From Streptomyces sp. R41 (GTDB taxonomy: Bacteria; Actinomycetota; Actinomycetes; Streptomycetales; Streptomycetaceae): a DNA stretch of 64,000 nt. Within the stretch, counting starts at the first letter, position 1. Each line of letters starts with the position of its first letter. The DNA is taken from the NCBI RefSeq assembly GCF_041053055.1, contig NZ_CP163443.1, positions 7,175,001 to 7,239,000 on the forward strand, read 5' to 3'. The position numbers were made by a program, and so were the translations under genes. Shown here piece after piece: positions 1 to 8,663 of this stretch. The notes under the pieces are model-generated. The model did no database searches. It was not told the DNA's origin and saw only the letters and a program-made list of their open reading frames with translations.

Positions 1-1
1 C

Positions 2-2140
2 ACCAGCCTGCTCGACGCGGTCGCCGAGGACTGCGCGGACCTCGCGCCCGACGGCGTCGTACGCCTGTCCGGCTACCGGCGCACGGCGAGCGACCTGCTG
101 CACGACCTGTTCACCGCCGTCTACGACGCACCCCTGCACCGCCCGGAACAGGACGAACTGCTCCGGCTCGTCCACGAGATCGGCGCGGTCGTCGTCCTCG
201 ACGACGTGGAGTTCGGCGGCAGCGCGCTCGACGAGCTGCTCGACGCCACCCCCGAGTGCGCCTTCCTGATCAGCGCGACGCCCGACGTCCCCGCGCCGTC
301 CACCGACTCCCTCCTCGAAGAGGTGTTCCTCGGCGGGCTCGACCGCAGCGGCGGCCTCGAACTCCTGGAGCGGGCCGTCGGACGCGTCCTGACCGAGGAC
401 GAGTCGAACTGGGCGGGCGACCTCTGGTTCGAGTCCGAGGGTCTTCCCCTGCGCTTCATGCAGGCCGGGGCGCTGCTGCGGCAGCGCGACCAGCTGCGGG
501 CCAGTGAGGGCGCCGTCGACGAGTTCGGCGTCTTCCAGGAAGTGCCGGTCGACGCGCCCTTCGACGCCGAGGACGGCCACGCGGTACCGCTGCCGTCGCT
601 CGCCGAAGGGGCCGCGCCCGCCTCGCTGCTCGCCTCCCGGCTGAGCGACTCGGCCCGCGCCACCTTGCGGTTCGCGGTCGCGCTCGGCGGCGAGGTGCCG
701 CACCAGGCGCATCTGCCCGCGCTCGTGGGCGACACCCACGCCGACGCCGCACTCGCCGAACTGGCGAGCTGCGCGCTGGTCTCCCCGGTCGGTTCCCGCT
801 ACCGGCTCGCCGCCGGAGTGCACGCCCAGCTGGAGGCCGCCGGATACGCGGACGGCATCGACGAGCAGGCCCGCGCCGCGGCCCAGCACTACAGCTGGTG
901 GGCCGGGCACCCCTCGGTCACCCCGGAGCGGGTCTGCGCCGAGGCCGACGCGCTGCTCGCCGCGCTCACCGTGCTGGTGCCGCTCACCACGGCCCCGCTC
1001 GGCGAAGAGGAGGAGAGCATCGCCGTGCGGCTGGCCCGCACGGCCGCGCCCGCGTTCGCCGCGGGCCTGCACTGGAGCGCCTGGGAGCGCGCGCTGCGCT
1101 CCGGCGCCGAGGCCTCCCGGCTCTCCGGCGAGGTCGGCGAACAGGCCTACTTCCACCACGAGTTGGGGATCCTCGCCCTCTGCGGCGGCCAGCTGGACCG
1201 GGCGCGCGCCGAGCTGGAGGCCTCCATCGGGCTGCGTGGCGCCCTCGCCGACAAGCGCGGCACCGTCGCCGGCCGCCGCGCCCTCGCGCTGGTCGCCGAC
1301 CGCTCCGGTGACACACCCGGCCTCGGGTCCACCGCGGGGGAGGAGGTGCCCGACGCGCGGTACGAGGAGTCGGCGTCGCCCCCCGGTGGCGTACCGGCCG
1401 CCTTCACGATGGCCGCACCGCCCGACGAGCCCTCCACGCTGGTCACCCACCGGGCCGACCCCGGCCGCCCCGCGCCGAAGCGCTCGGGCGTCGCGGGCCG
1501 CTTGGTGAGCGGTACCCGGCGCAACCTGGTGGCCGCGGGCGCGGGGGCGCTCCTCGCCGCCGTACTCGGCACCGTGGTGACGCTCGGCGCGACCTCGGAC
1601 CACAACAACGACACCCCGTCCGAGAAGGTCGGCGTCAACCCCTCGGCCAGTCAGGGCAGCGACGACGACAGCCTGGGCGCGGACAAGGCGAAGAAGGGCG
1701 GCGACTCCGACACCGGGGTCGTGGCGACGCCCACGGATCCGGGTCCCGACGGGACGTACGGGACGTCGGACGATCCGACGCCTTCGGACACGGGCAGCGG
1801 TGAGCCGTCCGACAAGCCGAGCGGCACGCACAGCTCGGGTCCGTCGTCGAAGCCGCCTTCCTCGTCGTCCAAGCCGCCGTCGTCGACGTCCAAGCCACCG
1901 ACCTCGACGTCGAAGCCGCCGACGAGTAAGCCGCCGACCAGCGAGCCGCCGACGAGTGAGCCGCCGACCTCACCCGACCCGACGCCCACCACGTCGACGG
2001 AGCCGTCCACATCGGACTCCGCGAGCGGCCCAGCGTCGAGCAGTGCCCCGGCGAGCACCACCGCCAGCGCACCGGAGAGCAGCGCCTCCGCTCCGGCGAG
2101 CAGCACCGGCGTCGGGTCGCCGAGCGGCGCGGTGATCTGA
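2..2140 (+). CDS. STAND-type ATPase with membrane anchor and Ser/Pro/Thr tail (5' truncated)
   Basis: The reading frame is open from the left edge, so the N-terminus, including any Walker A motif, lies outside. About 712 residues are visible. Near nt 184-216 a run of hydrophobic residues followed by LDDVEF looks like a Walker B strand, and the following helical region resembles the winged-helix and repeat part of STAND/NB-ARC ATPases. A single membrane helix is encoded around nt 1516-1590. After it comes a roughly 170-residue tail made of repeated SKPP, TSKPP and TSEPP motifs, typical of cell-wall-spanning linkers. The architecture suggests a cytoplasmic signalling ATPase tethered to the membrane with an extracellular stalk. 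The ligand is unknown. Assignment to STAND is an inference because the nucleotide-binding loop is not in the window. Confidence 0.75.
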   Translation, partial: TSLLDAVAEDCADLAPDGVVRLSGYRRTASDLLHDLFTAVYDAPLHRPEQDELLRLVHEIGAVVVLDDVEFGGSALDELLDATPECAFLISATPDVPAPSTDSLLEEVFLGGLDRSGGLELLERAVGRVLTEDESNWAGDLWFESEGLPLRFMQAGALLRQRDQLRASEGAVDEFGVFQEVPVDAPFDAEDGHAVPLPSLAEGAAPASLLASRLSDSARATLRFAVALGGEVPHQAHLPALVGDTHADAALAELASCALVSPVGSRYRLAAGVHAQLEAAGYADGIDEQARAAAQHYSWWAGHPSVTPERVCAEADALLAALTVLVPLTTAPLGEEEESIAVRLARTAAPAFAAGLHWSAWERALRSGAEASRLSGEVGEQAYFHHELGILALCGGQLDRARAELEASIGLRGALADKRGTVAGRRALALVADRSGDTPGLGSTAGEEVPDARYEESASPPGGVPAAFTMAAPPDEPSTLVTHRADPGRPAPKRSGVAGRLVSGTRRNLVAAGAGALLAAVLGTVVTLGATSDHNNDTPSEKVGVNPSASQGSDDDSLGADKAKKGGDSDTGVVATPTDPGPDGTYGTSDDPTPSDTGSGEPSDKPSGTHSSGPSSKPPSSSSKPPSSTSKPPTSTSKPPTSKPPTSEPPTSEPPTSPDPTPTTSTEPSTSDSASGPASSSAPASTTASAPESSASAPASSTGVGSPSGAVI

Positions 2141-2141
2141 C

Positions 2142-2203
2142 CGTACGACGCGAGAGGGGCGGGTCCGATGATGCGGACCCGGCCCTCTCGCTGTCGTCGT
2201 ACG
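2142..2203. terminator. Bidirectional hairpin terminator
   Basis: A long inverted repeat lies between the convergent STAND ATPase gene and nucS. The core stem is GAGAGGGGCGGGTCCG (2152-2167) paired with its near-perfect complement at 2174-2189. An outer stem (CGTACGAC paired with GTCGTACG) extends it. Streptomyces terminators often lack a long T run, so a factor-independent role for both genes is reasonable. Confidence 0.8.
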
Positions 2204-2208
2204 TACGG

Positions 2209-2880
2209 TCAGAACAAGCGCAGCTTGTCGTCCTCGATCCCCCGCAGCGCGTTGTAGTCCAGGACCGCGCAGCCGATGCCGCGGTCGGTGGCGAGGACGC
2301 GGGCCTGCGGCTTGATCTCCTGGGCGGCGAAGATGCCGCGGACCGGCGCGAGGTGCGGGTCGCGGTTCAACAGCTCCAGATAGCGCGTGAGTTGCTCCAC
2401 GCCGTCGATCTCGCCGCGCCGCTTGATCTCCACCGCGACGGTCTGCCCGTCGGCGTCCCGGCACAGGATGTCGACCGGGCCGATGGCCGTCATGTACTCG
2501 CGGCGGATGAGCGAGTAGCCCTCGCCGAGCGTCTCGATGCGGTCCGCGAGGAGCTCCTGAAGGTGTGCTTCCACGCCGTCCTTGATCAGGCCGGGGTCCA
2601 CGCCCAATTCGTGCGAGGAATCGTGGAGGATCTCCTCCATCGTGATGATGAGCTTCTCGCCCGCCTTGTTGATGACGGTCCAGACGCCCTCGTCGTCGCC
2701 GGAACCCTCCTTCAGCGTGCAGGGCGGCGACATCCAGTTGAGGGGCTTGTAGGCCCGGTCGTCCGCGTGGATCGAGACGCTGCCGTCCGCCTTCACGAGG
2801 ATGAGACGGGGGGCCGACGGGAGATGGGCGGTGAGCCGGCCCGCGTAGTCCACGGAACAGCGGGCAATGACGAGACGCAT
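2209..2880 (-). CDS. nucS: Mismatch endonuclease NucS (EndoMS)
   Basis: This is the DNA mismatch-specific endonuclease that replaces MutS/MutL repair in actinobacteria. It cuts both strands at G-T, G-G and T-T mismatches. The 223-residue protein has the usual family length. The C-terminal nuclease domain shows the catalytic D137 (in GPVDIL), E151 and K153 (in VAVEIKRRG). The protein ends in LRLF, the conserved tail that binds the beta sliding clamp. I chose ATG at 2880 because the product then begins MRLVIARC, as in the family; a TTG nine bases upstream is in frame but unlikely. The gene is convergent with the STAND ATPase gene and separated from it by a strong hairpin. Function follows from family knowledge plus visible residues. 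Confidence 0.96.
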   Translation of the reverse strand: MRLVIARCSVDYAGRLTAHLPSAPRLILVKADGSVSIHADDRAYKPLNWMSPPCTLKEGSGDDEGVWTVINKAGEKLIITMEEILHDSSHELGVDPGLIKDGVEAHLQELLADRIETLGEGYSLIRREYMTAIGPVDILCRDADGQTVAVEIKRRGEIDGVEQLTRYLELLNRDPHLAPVRGIFAAQEIKPQARVLATDRGIGCAVLDYNALRGIEDDKLRLF

Positions 2881-2937
2881 GGTCGGCAACGCTACTCGAC
2901 GGGCAGTGGTGCACGCGATTCTCCCACCCGTCTCACA

Positions 2938-3036
2938 CCACCACCCTCAACCGAGAACCTTCGGTTCGCCCCTTTTATCCCGTCGCCTCCCCGCCACCAC
3001 CCTCAACCGAGGGCCCTCCGGTCCCGCCCCTTTCTT
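2938..3036. repeat. Two-copy imperfect direct repeat in the nucS upstream region
   Basis: The segment CCACCACCCTCAACCGAG occurs at 2938-2955 and again at 2994-3011. Each copy is followed by a similar stretch (CCTTCGGTTCGCCCCTTTTATCC versus a related sequence), so the repeat unit is about 40-45 bases with an offset of 56. It lies in the 357-base gene-free stretch (2881-3237) between divergent nucS and the SCO5389-family gene. I saw no other gene there. Its role, whether regulatory or neutral, is unknown. Confidence 0.6.
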
Positions 3037-3203
3037 CCTGGAAGAAGCCTGTTCGGTCGTGGCTGATTGTGTGCCTACTGGGAGTTCGCTATGTGCGCAT
3101 TCTCCTGGTGCCGTCACCGTCCGTTGCTTACCGTATAAACGGGAGGTCGCGATGCGTGTACTCAGCGTGTTCGATATCGCGAATTCCCTATCCCTGTCCG
3201 GCA

Positions 3204-3222
3204 ACCCCCGAGGTCTGGGGGT
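3204..3222 (+). promoter_or_regulatory. Hairpin in the leader of the SCO5389-family gene
   Basis: ACCCCC (3204-3209) and GGGGGT (3217-3222) form a six-pair G-C-rich stem with a seven-base loop. It sits just upstream of the strong ribosome-binding site GAGAGGAG (3225-3232) and the ATG at 3238. It could influence translation or transcript stability. Only the structure is visible. Confidence 0.45.
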
Positions 3223-3237
3223 GCGAGAGGAGTACCC

Positions 3238-3630
3238 ATGTCGCTCGACGTCTCACCGGCCCTACTCGAACAGGCCGAGCGAGGCGAGGTCGACGAAGCT
3301 GAATTCGTCGACTGCGTCCGGACCTCCCTGCCCTACGCATGGGAGATGATCAGCTCCCTGGTGGCCCAGCTGAAGGTGGACGGCGGCAACTTCGCCGACA
3401 ACCAGACGCCTCCGCCGGACGAGCAGGCACGTGGCCAGCTGCTGCGTGCGCTCGCGAGTGACGCGATACGCGGCGCGCTTCAGCGGCACTTCGGAGTGCG
3501 GCTGGCCTTCCAGAACTGCCACCGGGTGGCGGTGTTCCCGCTGGACGCCTCAGTGGACGACACGCTGGCACGCTTCACCTCGGTCCGCAGTCAGCTGCTG
3601 AACCAGTCCCCGGAGTTCCGGGACTGCTGA
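3238..3630 (+). CDS. SCO5389-family protein
   Basis: This small protein of 130 residues is conserved next to nucS in streptomycetes (recalled synteny). No catalytic motif, signal peptide or membrane segment is visible. It is acidic and largely helical in composition, with an internal stretch containing ALASDAIRGALQRHFG and a region FQNCHRVAVFPLD near residue 95. The start is the ATG preceded by GAGAGGAG at seven-base spacing. It is transcribed divergently from nucS. Its function is unknown. The stable neighbourhood could suggest a link to genome maintenance, but nothing in the sequence shows it. Confidence 0.85.
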   Translation: MSLDVSPALLEQAERGEVDEAEFVDCVRTSLPYAWEMISSLVAQLKVDGGNFADNQTPPPDEQARGQLLRALASDAIRGALQRHFGVRLAFQNCHRVAVFPLDASVDDTLARFTSVRSQLLNQSPEFRDC

Positions 3631-3775
3631 CGCGGTGATGCCGCTTTGCTTGCCGCTCCGTACGCGGGAGGTGCATTTGTACTGGGGCGGCAAGCTCCCC
3701 GCGCGCCCGGCCCGTGGAAGGGGCTGGACGGCCTGTCGGCCGGGCTGCAGGGCCCGTCGGGCCGACGGCGTCCGA

Positions 3776-4804
3776 TCACCTGAGGCGCGGCAGCACCTCG
3801 GCTCCGAGACGTCGTACGTTCTCCTCCGTCGCCGCCAGGTCACCCGAGCCCTCGACGAGCAGGGCGAAGCGTGAGATGCCGGTCCGCTCCGAGGTCGCCG
3901 CGAGCCGGTCGGCGCACAGCCGGGGGGTCCCCACCGGGTGCAGTCCGCAGAGGAGTTCGGTGTACGCCAGTGGGTCCCGCATCGAGCGGGCGCGGCCGTC
4001 GACCGTCACATGGGCGTCCAGCCCCTGCTTCAGCCAGCCCGGCATCGCCTTGAGGAGCGTCTCGACGGCCTCGGTACGGCGGTCGGCGATCTGGCAGACG
4101 CCGGCGGACACATGGGCCGCCGCGAAGATCTCGTCCGCCGGGTGTCCGGCCGCGCGCGCGTACTGCCGCCACAGCGCGACCATTTCGGCCTTCTCCTCGT
4201 CCCCGACATGCATCCCGAGGAGCATCGGCAGCCCGCGCTCTGCCGCGAGCCGTACGCTCGCCGGTGAAGTGCAGGCGACGACGACCTCGGGCCCCGGGGC
4301 GCCGCTCAGCGCCTCCGACGGCCGGGGGACGACCGGGACTTCACGGAAGCCGAACCGCTCCGAGGTGCCTTGCACGGACGGCTCGCGCAGCCAGCGCAGC
4401 AGCAGATCGAGTGATTCCGGGAACCCCTTCTCGTACGCCTCCAGTCCTGAACCGAAGACCTCGAGGTCGACCCAGGGGCCGCCGCGCCCGACGCCCAGCG
4501 AGAACCGTCCGCCGGACGTCAGATGCAGCAGCGCGGCCTGCTCACCGAGCGCCACGGGGTGGACGGTGGGCAGCACGCTGACGGCCGTGCCGACCCGGAT
4601 GCGGCTGGTGCGGCCGAGCAGGAACGCGGCGAACGTGACGGCCGACGGGCACGTGCCGTACGGCACGAAGTGGTGCTCGGCCAGCCATACCGAGTCGAGT
4701 CCAGCCTCCTCGGCGACCTCGGCGGACCGCACCGCCCGGTGGAGGGTCTCCCCCTGGCCCTGTCCCGGGAACTGGGCCGCCAGTACAAAACTTCCTACGT
4801 GCAT
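3776..4804 (-). CDS. LLM-class flavin-dependent oxidoreductase
   Basis: This is a bacterial-luciferase-like monooxygenase of 342 residues. The N-terminus reads FVLAAQFPGQ and is followed by EEAGLDSVWLAEHHF, the usual strand and helix of the flavin-binding TIM barrel. RIRVGTAVSVLP and GRFSLGVGRGGPWVD are typical of the family's flavin (FMN or F420) pocket. The substrate cannot be told from sequence. I chose ATG 4804 over an in-frame GTG at 4879 because AGGAAG lies at good spacing upstream and the product then starts at the family's conserved first strand. It is divergent from the next small gene and convergent with the SCO5389-family gene. It may use F420 or FMNH2. Confidence 0.88.
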   Translation of the reverse strand: MHVGSFVLAAQFPGQGQGETLHRAVRSAEVAEEAGLDSVWLAEHHFVPYGTCPSAVTFAAFLLGRTSRIRVGTAVSVLPTVHPVALGEQAALLHLTSGGRFSLGVGRGGPWVDLEVFGSGLEAYEKGFPESLDLLLRWLREPSVQGTSERFGFREVPVVPRPSEALSGAPGPEVVVACTSPASVRLAAERGLPMLLGMHVGDEEKAEMVALWRQYARAAGHPADEIFAAAHVSAGVCQIADRRTEAVETLLKAMPGWLKQGLDAHVTVDGRARSMRDPLAYTELLCGLHPVGTPRLCADRLAATSERTGISRFALLVEGSGDLAATEENVRRLGAEVLPRLR

Positions 4805-5025
4805 CGCACTTCCTGCTTCCTCGGCTCCGACACGGAGCTCCCCCACCGGGCATAACCGCATGACACGTGCCGAAGTCACGGCCTGGCGGAGAGATTTGCG
4901 GATTGTCTGCGAATTGGGCCGTCCGGTGGGGGATCTGTGCGGGTTGGTGGAGTACGCGTACCCCGGTGCGCGCCGCGTAGGCTGGACATGGCCCCTGCTC
5001 CCTGTATAGCTCCGTGAGGTGTCCT

Positions 5026-5358
5026 GTGTCCCCGCGTCGCAACCGTCCGAAGGCCGCCGGCTCGTCCGGTCAGAGTGCGGACGAGGACCGCTCGGGCCGT
5101 TACGGCGGCTGGCAGTCCACGGAGAGCTGGCAGGGCGAGGAGTGGAGCGTGCGCCATGTGGCGGGCGCGAGCGCCGAGGGCAAGACCTACCGCTGCCCCG
5201 GCTGCGACCAGATGATCCCCTCAGGTGTCCCGCACGTGGTGGCCTGGCCGGAGCACTCGGGCGTCGACGAGCGGCGCCACTGGCACAAGGCCTGCTGGAA
5301 CGCGAAGGACCGCCGCACCTCGCAGGTGCAGCGGTCCCGTAACGCGCCCAGGTTCTAG
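5026..5358 (+). CDS. Small protein with zinc-ribbon-like Cys/His motif
   Basis: The protein has 110 residues. The first 40 are Arg/Ser/Gly-rich and probably disordered. They are followed by YRCPGCDQMIPSGVPHVVAW and then HWHKACW, so four Cys/His positions (CxxC and HxHxxC) could hold one zinc ion in an HNH-like or ribbon fold. Homologues in Streptomyces have been labelled ATP/GTP-binding protein, but no P-loop is present. The GTG start at 5026 is supported by GAGGTG six bases upstream. The stop codon lies inside a 15-base duplication (see the repeat at 5341). The function is unknown; nucleic-acid binding is plausible. Confidence 0.8.
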   Translation: MSPRRNRPKAAGSSGQSADEDRSGRYGGWQSTESWQGEEWSVRHVAGASAEGKTYRCPGCDQMIPSGVPHVVAWPEHSGVDERRHWHKACWNAKDRRTSQVQRSRNAPRF

Positions 5359-5379
5359 GCGGTCAACGCGCCCAGGTTC
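5341..5379. repeat. Direct duplication spanning a stop codon
   Basis: AACGCGCCCAGGTTC forms the last five sense codons of the small zinc-ribbon gene (5341-5355) and is repeated exactly at 5365-5379, just past the stop codon. The offset is 24 bases. The repeat lies between convergent genes. Confidence 0.85.
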
Positions 5380-5406
5380 CGGGCGACTTCGGAAATCGGG
5401 GCAGGG

Positions 5407-6252
5407 TCAGACGTCCCTGCGCTCCAGCAGCACGAAGGCGCCGACGATCGCCGCCGCCGTCACCCCGGCGAGCAGACCGAGCTGCGCGCCGCCGTGACCG
5501 CTCTCGGTGTCCAGCCGGAAGATCCTGGCGAGGGCGTTGGGAGCGTTGTACTCCTGCATCTTCTCGCCGATGGTGCGCATGCTGTCGGACATCATCAGGA
5601 ACGCGGGCATGATCGCGGGCACCAGCACGACACCGAGCATCGTGGTGATGGCGCCGGCCGAGTGGCGCAGCATCGAGCCCACCGCGAGCGCGAGGACACC
5701 GAGCAGCGAGACGTACAGCGCGCCCATGACCACCGTGCCGCCCCACGAGACGTTCGAGGAGCCGCCGTGCATGCCCGAGGTCATCAGGCCGACCAGGCCG
5801 ATCGCGAAGGCCGACACGACGAACGCCACCGCGAAGAAGATGATCAGCTTCGCGGCGAGCACCCGGTGCCGCTGCGGCGAGGCCGTGAACGTCGTACGGA
5901 TCATGCCCGTTCCGTACTCCGAGGAGACCACCAGGACGCCCAGCGTGATCAGGCAGATCTGCCCCAGCATCAGGCCGAAGAAGGCCGGAATCGTGTACGG
6001 GACGTCGGTGAAGTCGGCGTTCGTGGTCTGCGCGGCGACCAGGAAGCCGATGCCGATCACCAGGAGCAGGAAGGTGCCGAGCGTCCACATCGTGGAGCGC
6101 ACCGACTTGATCTTCGTCCACTCGGAGGTGAGCGCGTGACCGAGGTGGGTGCGGGTGATCGGGATCGGCGAGGTGTACGAACTGCCGGGCGCCGCCTGCC
6201 AGTTGGGGGCAGCGACGGCCTGCTGCGGCATCGGGGGCTGGGGCGTGCTCAT
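5407..6252 (-). CDS. ABC transporter permease (ABC-2 type)
   Basis: This 281-residue membrane protein has a cytoplasmic N-terminal extension rich in Pro, Gln and Ala (about residues 1-35), then ALTSEWTKIKSVRSTMWTLG, which is the hallmark start of this actinobacterial permease family. About six membrane helices follow, with the conserved SSEYGTGMIRTTFTASPQRHRVLAAK loop between the second and third. Its ATG overlaps the stop of the upstream ATPase gene in an ATGA junction, so the two are translationally coupled. Together they form an exporter-type ABC system of unknown substrate. The pair is paralogous to the one at 10013-11754. Confidence 0.92.
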   Translation of the reverse strand: MSTPQPPMPQQAVAAPNWQAAPGSSYTSPIPITRTHLGHALTSEWTKIKSVRSTMWTLGTFLLLVIGIGFLVAAQTTNADFTDVPYTIPAFFGLMLGQICLITLGVLVVSSEYGTGMIRTTFTASPQRHRVLAAKLIIFFAVAFVVSAFAIGLVGLMTSGMHGGSSNVSWGGTVVMGALYVSLLGVLALAVGSMLRHSAGAITTMLGVVLVPAIMPAFLMMSDSMRTIGEKMQEYNAPNALARIFRLDTESGHGGAQLGLLAGVTAAAIVGAFVLLERRDV

Positions 6253-7532
6253 CGGGCGTCCTCGGGCTTGGTCAGGTCGGGGGCGGCGGGTGCGGCGGCG
6301 GGCGCCGCGGGCGGCTGCGCCGGGGCCTGGGGCGCGGCCTGGGCGTACGGATTGGCGTCCGCGGCACCAGGAGCGGCCGGGGCGGCCGGAGCCCCGTACG
6401 GGCCCGGCTGACCCGCACCAGGGGCGCCCGGAGCACCCGGGGCGCCGGGAGCACCGTACGGGCCCGGCTGTCCCTGCGGCATCGCGAACGGCTGCCCGCC
6501 CTGCTGGGGCGGCGGCGGTGCGTACCAGCCCGGCTGGCCCTGACCCGCCACCGGCATCTGCGGCGGCGGGATGGCGCCCGGCGGCAGCTCCTGCTGGAGC
6601 CCGGCCTTCTGGTCGATGGTCGAGCGGTAGTCGACGGCGCCCTGCGTCATCCGCATGTACGCCTCCTCCAGCGAGGCCTGGTGCGGCGACAGTTCCCACA
6701 GGCGTACGTCGGCGGAGTGCGCGAGGTCGCTGATGCGAGGCAGCGGCAGGCCGGTGACGCGCAGCGCGCCGTCCTGCTCGGGCAGCACCTGGCCGCCCGC
6801 CTCGGTCAGCGCGGCGGTGAGCTTCTCGCGCTGCTGCGGCTCGGTGTCCGGGGTGCGGACCCGGGCGAAGTCGGCCGAGTTGTGCGAGATGAAGTCCTTG
6901 ATGTTCATGTCGGCGAGCAGCTGGCCGCGGCCGATCACGATCAGGTGGTCGGCGGTCAGCGCCATCTCGCTCATCAGGTGCGAGGAGACGAAGACCGTAC
7001 GGCCCTCCGCCGCGAGGGACTTCATCAGATTGCGCACCCAGAGGATGCCCTCGGGGTCGAGACCGTTGACCGGCTCGTCGAAGAGCAGCACCTGCGGGTC
7101 GCCGAGCAGCGCGGCGGCGATGCCGAGCCGCTGCCCCATGCCGAGCGAGAAGCCCTTGGAGCGCTTCTTGGCCACGTCCTGGAGCCCGACGACACCGAGC
7201 ACCTCGTCCACGCGGCGGGCCGGGATGCCCGACAGCTGGGCGAGGCACAGCAGGTGGTTGCGGGCGTGCCGGCAACCGTGCACGGCCTTGGCGTCGAGGA
7301 GCGCGCCGACCTGGCGGGGCGCGTTCGGCAGCTTGCGGTACGGGAAGCCGCCGATCGTCACCTGCCCCGAGGTGGGGTTGTCCAGGCCGAGGATCATCCG
7401 CATCGTCGTCGACTTGCCGGAGCCGTTGGGCCCCAGGAAGCCGGTGACGGCGCCCGGCCGCACCTGGAAGGAAAGGTTGTACACGGCCGTCTTGGCGCCG
7501 TAGCGCTTCGTCAGGCCGACTGCCTCGATCAT
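6249..7532 (-). CDS. ABC transporter ATP-binding protein with Pro/Ala/Gly-rich tail
   Basis: This 427-residue ATPase has Walker A GPNGSGKST (residues 34-42), ABC signature LGMGQ (130-134), Walker B VLLFDEP (148-154) and H-loop His185. The ATPase core is followed by a regulatory region to about residue 310. A low-complexity tail of about 110 residues rich in Pro, Gly, Ala and Gln follows; its paralogue at 10786 lacks it. The tail may be disordered or mediate clustering. I prefer ATG 7532, giving MIEAVGLTKRYG, the same start as the paralogue; a GTG at 7541 is possible. It is coupled to its permease by a four-base overlap. Confidence 0.93.
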   Translation of the reverse strand: MIEAVGLTKRYGAKTAVYNLSFQVRPGAVTGFLGPNGSGKSTTMRMILGLDNPTSGQVTIGGFPYRKLPNAPRQVGALLDAKAVHGCRHARNHLLCLAQLSGIPARRVDEVLGVVGLQDVAKKRSKGFSLGMGQRLGIAAALLGDPQVLLFDEPVNGLDPEGILWVRNLMKSLAAEGRTVFVSSHLMSEMALTADHLIVIGRGQLLADMNIKDFISHNSADFARVRTPDTEPQQREKLTAALTEAGGQVLPEQDGALRVTGLPLPRISDLAHSADVRLWELSPHQASLEEAYMRMTQGAVDYRSTIDQKAGLQQELPPGAIPPPQMPVAGQGQPGWYAPPPPQQGGQPFAMPQGQPGPYGAPGAPGAPGAPGAGQPGPYGAPAAPAAPGAADANPYAQAAPQAPAQPPAAPAAAPAAPDLTKPEDAR

Positions 7533-7734
7533 GCTCCGCACCCATCGAAAGGTTCAGGACGTCGGGGCGCACGCCCCCGTAAGGGTTAGGAGGATATCGG
7601 GGCGCTGACGGTTCCACTCAAGAGAAAGTAAAACCGCGCAGGTCACCTGGGAAAAGATCGAGTAAGGGACCTTTCTGCGGACCGCTGCATTTGTCAGGTA
7701 CCCGTCGCGCCTGGTCAGGCCGGAAACGGAAGTC

Positions 7735-8625
7735 TCACACCCGGTACGGCAACGAGTCGTCCAGCGGCGGCAGGTCGTCGTACAGCCGCAGCTCCGCCGA
7801 TTCGTCGACGTACGGCAGGAAGTCGGTCTGGGGCAGCACCCAGCCTTCCTCGCCGAAGATCCGCGTGCCCCGCTCGCGCAGCGACCGGTCGCCCCCGGCG
7901 CGCCGCACCCAGGTGGCCGGATCGGGGCCGAGCAGGTCGCGCAGCCGCGCGGAGTCGGCGAGCAGCGAGGCGAGCAGCTCGGACTGGTCGCCGCCCCCGG
8001 GGCGGGGCTGTCCCGTGACCGGGTCGGCCAGCACGCCGTGCGCGCTGAAGTAGATGTAGGCGGCGCCGAGCCGCTCCCCGGACGGCATGGTCATCGCGAA
8101 CGTGTCGCCCGGGAGTATCGCCCGCCGGTAGTCCGGGAACTCGGTGTCGTCGACCGCCTTCAACTGCGTCGAGTCCAGCCAGGTCACCACGAGCGTGGTC
8201 TCGGCGCCCCGGGCGACGTACGGCGTGCCGGCCACGTAGCCCGCAGGGCTGATGTGCCCCGAGCAGCCGACCCCGATGCCCTGCACGCGCACCGGCACCA
8301 TCGGCACCGTCGCCGGGATGCCGAGCCGGGTCAGCTTGTGGGCGACCTGCCCGGGAGAGGCGTTCGAGCCGACCGCGATGACCGGGTGACGGCGCCCGGT
8401 GCCGACCTGGCCGAGATCGGCGAGCGCTTCGTCGAGCCGCTGTTGCGCCTCCTGCTCCTCCACGTACCACTCGCCGAGCCTGAGCGGCCGTACGTCGAGC
8501 TGGAGCAGCTCGCCGCCGGTCAGCAGGGAGGGCTCGGTGGTGGGACGGCCGGGATAGGTGAGCGGCTTCTTGGCGGGCACGTCGTCCAGGCCCAGTGCCT
8601 CAAGGCTTCGGTCCTTCGTCGTCAC
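7735..8625 (-). CDS. Conserved hypothetical protein, possibly gamma-glutamylcyclotransferase-like
   Basis: This 296-residue soluble protein has no signal peptide or membrane segment. A motif IAVGSNASPGQVAHKL near residues 83-98 recalls the YGSN loop that opens the gamma-glutamylcyclotransferase fold, with VGS in place of YGS. Later regions such as YIYFSAHGVLADPVTGQPRPGGG do not match a family I know. The start is GTG 8625 with AAGGG about seven bases upstream. It is divergent from the Kir-like gene across a 281-base region holding a long inverted repeat. The fold assignment is weak; the coding call is firm. Confidence 0.8.
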   Translation of the reverse strand: MTTKDRSLEALGLDDVPAKKPLTYPGRPTTEPSLLTGGELLQLDVRPLRLGEWYVEEQEAQQRLDEALADLGQVGTGRRHPVIAVGSNASPGQVAHKLTRLGIPATVPMVPVRVQGIGVGCSGHISPAGYVAGTPYVARGAETTLVVTWLDSTQLKAVDDTEFPDYRRAILPGDTFAMTMPSGERLGAAYIYFSAHGVLADPVTGQPRPGGGDQSELLASLLADSARLRDLLGPDPATWVRRAGGDRSLRERGTRIFGEEGWVLPQTDFLPYVDESAELRLYDDLPPLDDSLPYRV

Positions 8626-8663
8626 GGTGACGCCCTTCGGGGGGTGGTCGCGCGATACGGGCT

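Noticed and set aside
3690..3775. Possible terminator between the SCO5389-family gene and the flavin oxidoreductase gene
   Set aside because: GGCC/GGGC words are common there, but the arms do not pair over more than a few bases without mismatches.
4805..4879. Longer start (GTG 4879) for the flavin oxidoreductase
   Set aside because: The extra 25 residues are unlike the family, and ATG 4804 has a proper ribosome-binding site.
3714..5009. Plus-strand open frame of 431 codons over the flavin oxidoreductase gene
   Set aside because: It is Ser/Arg/Pro-rich with no motif and lies exactly antisense to a gene with clear family signatures.
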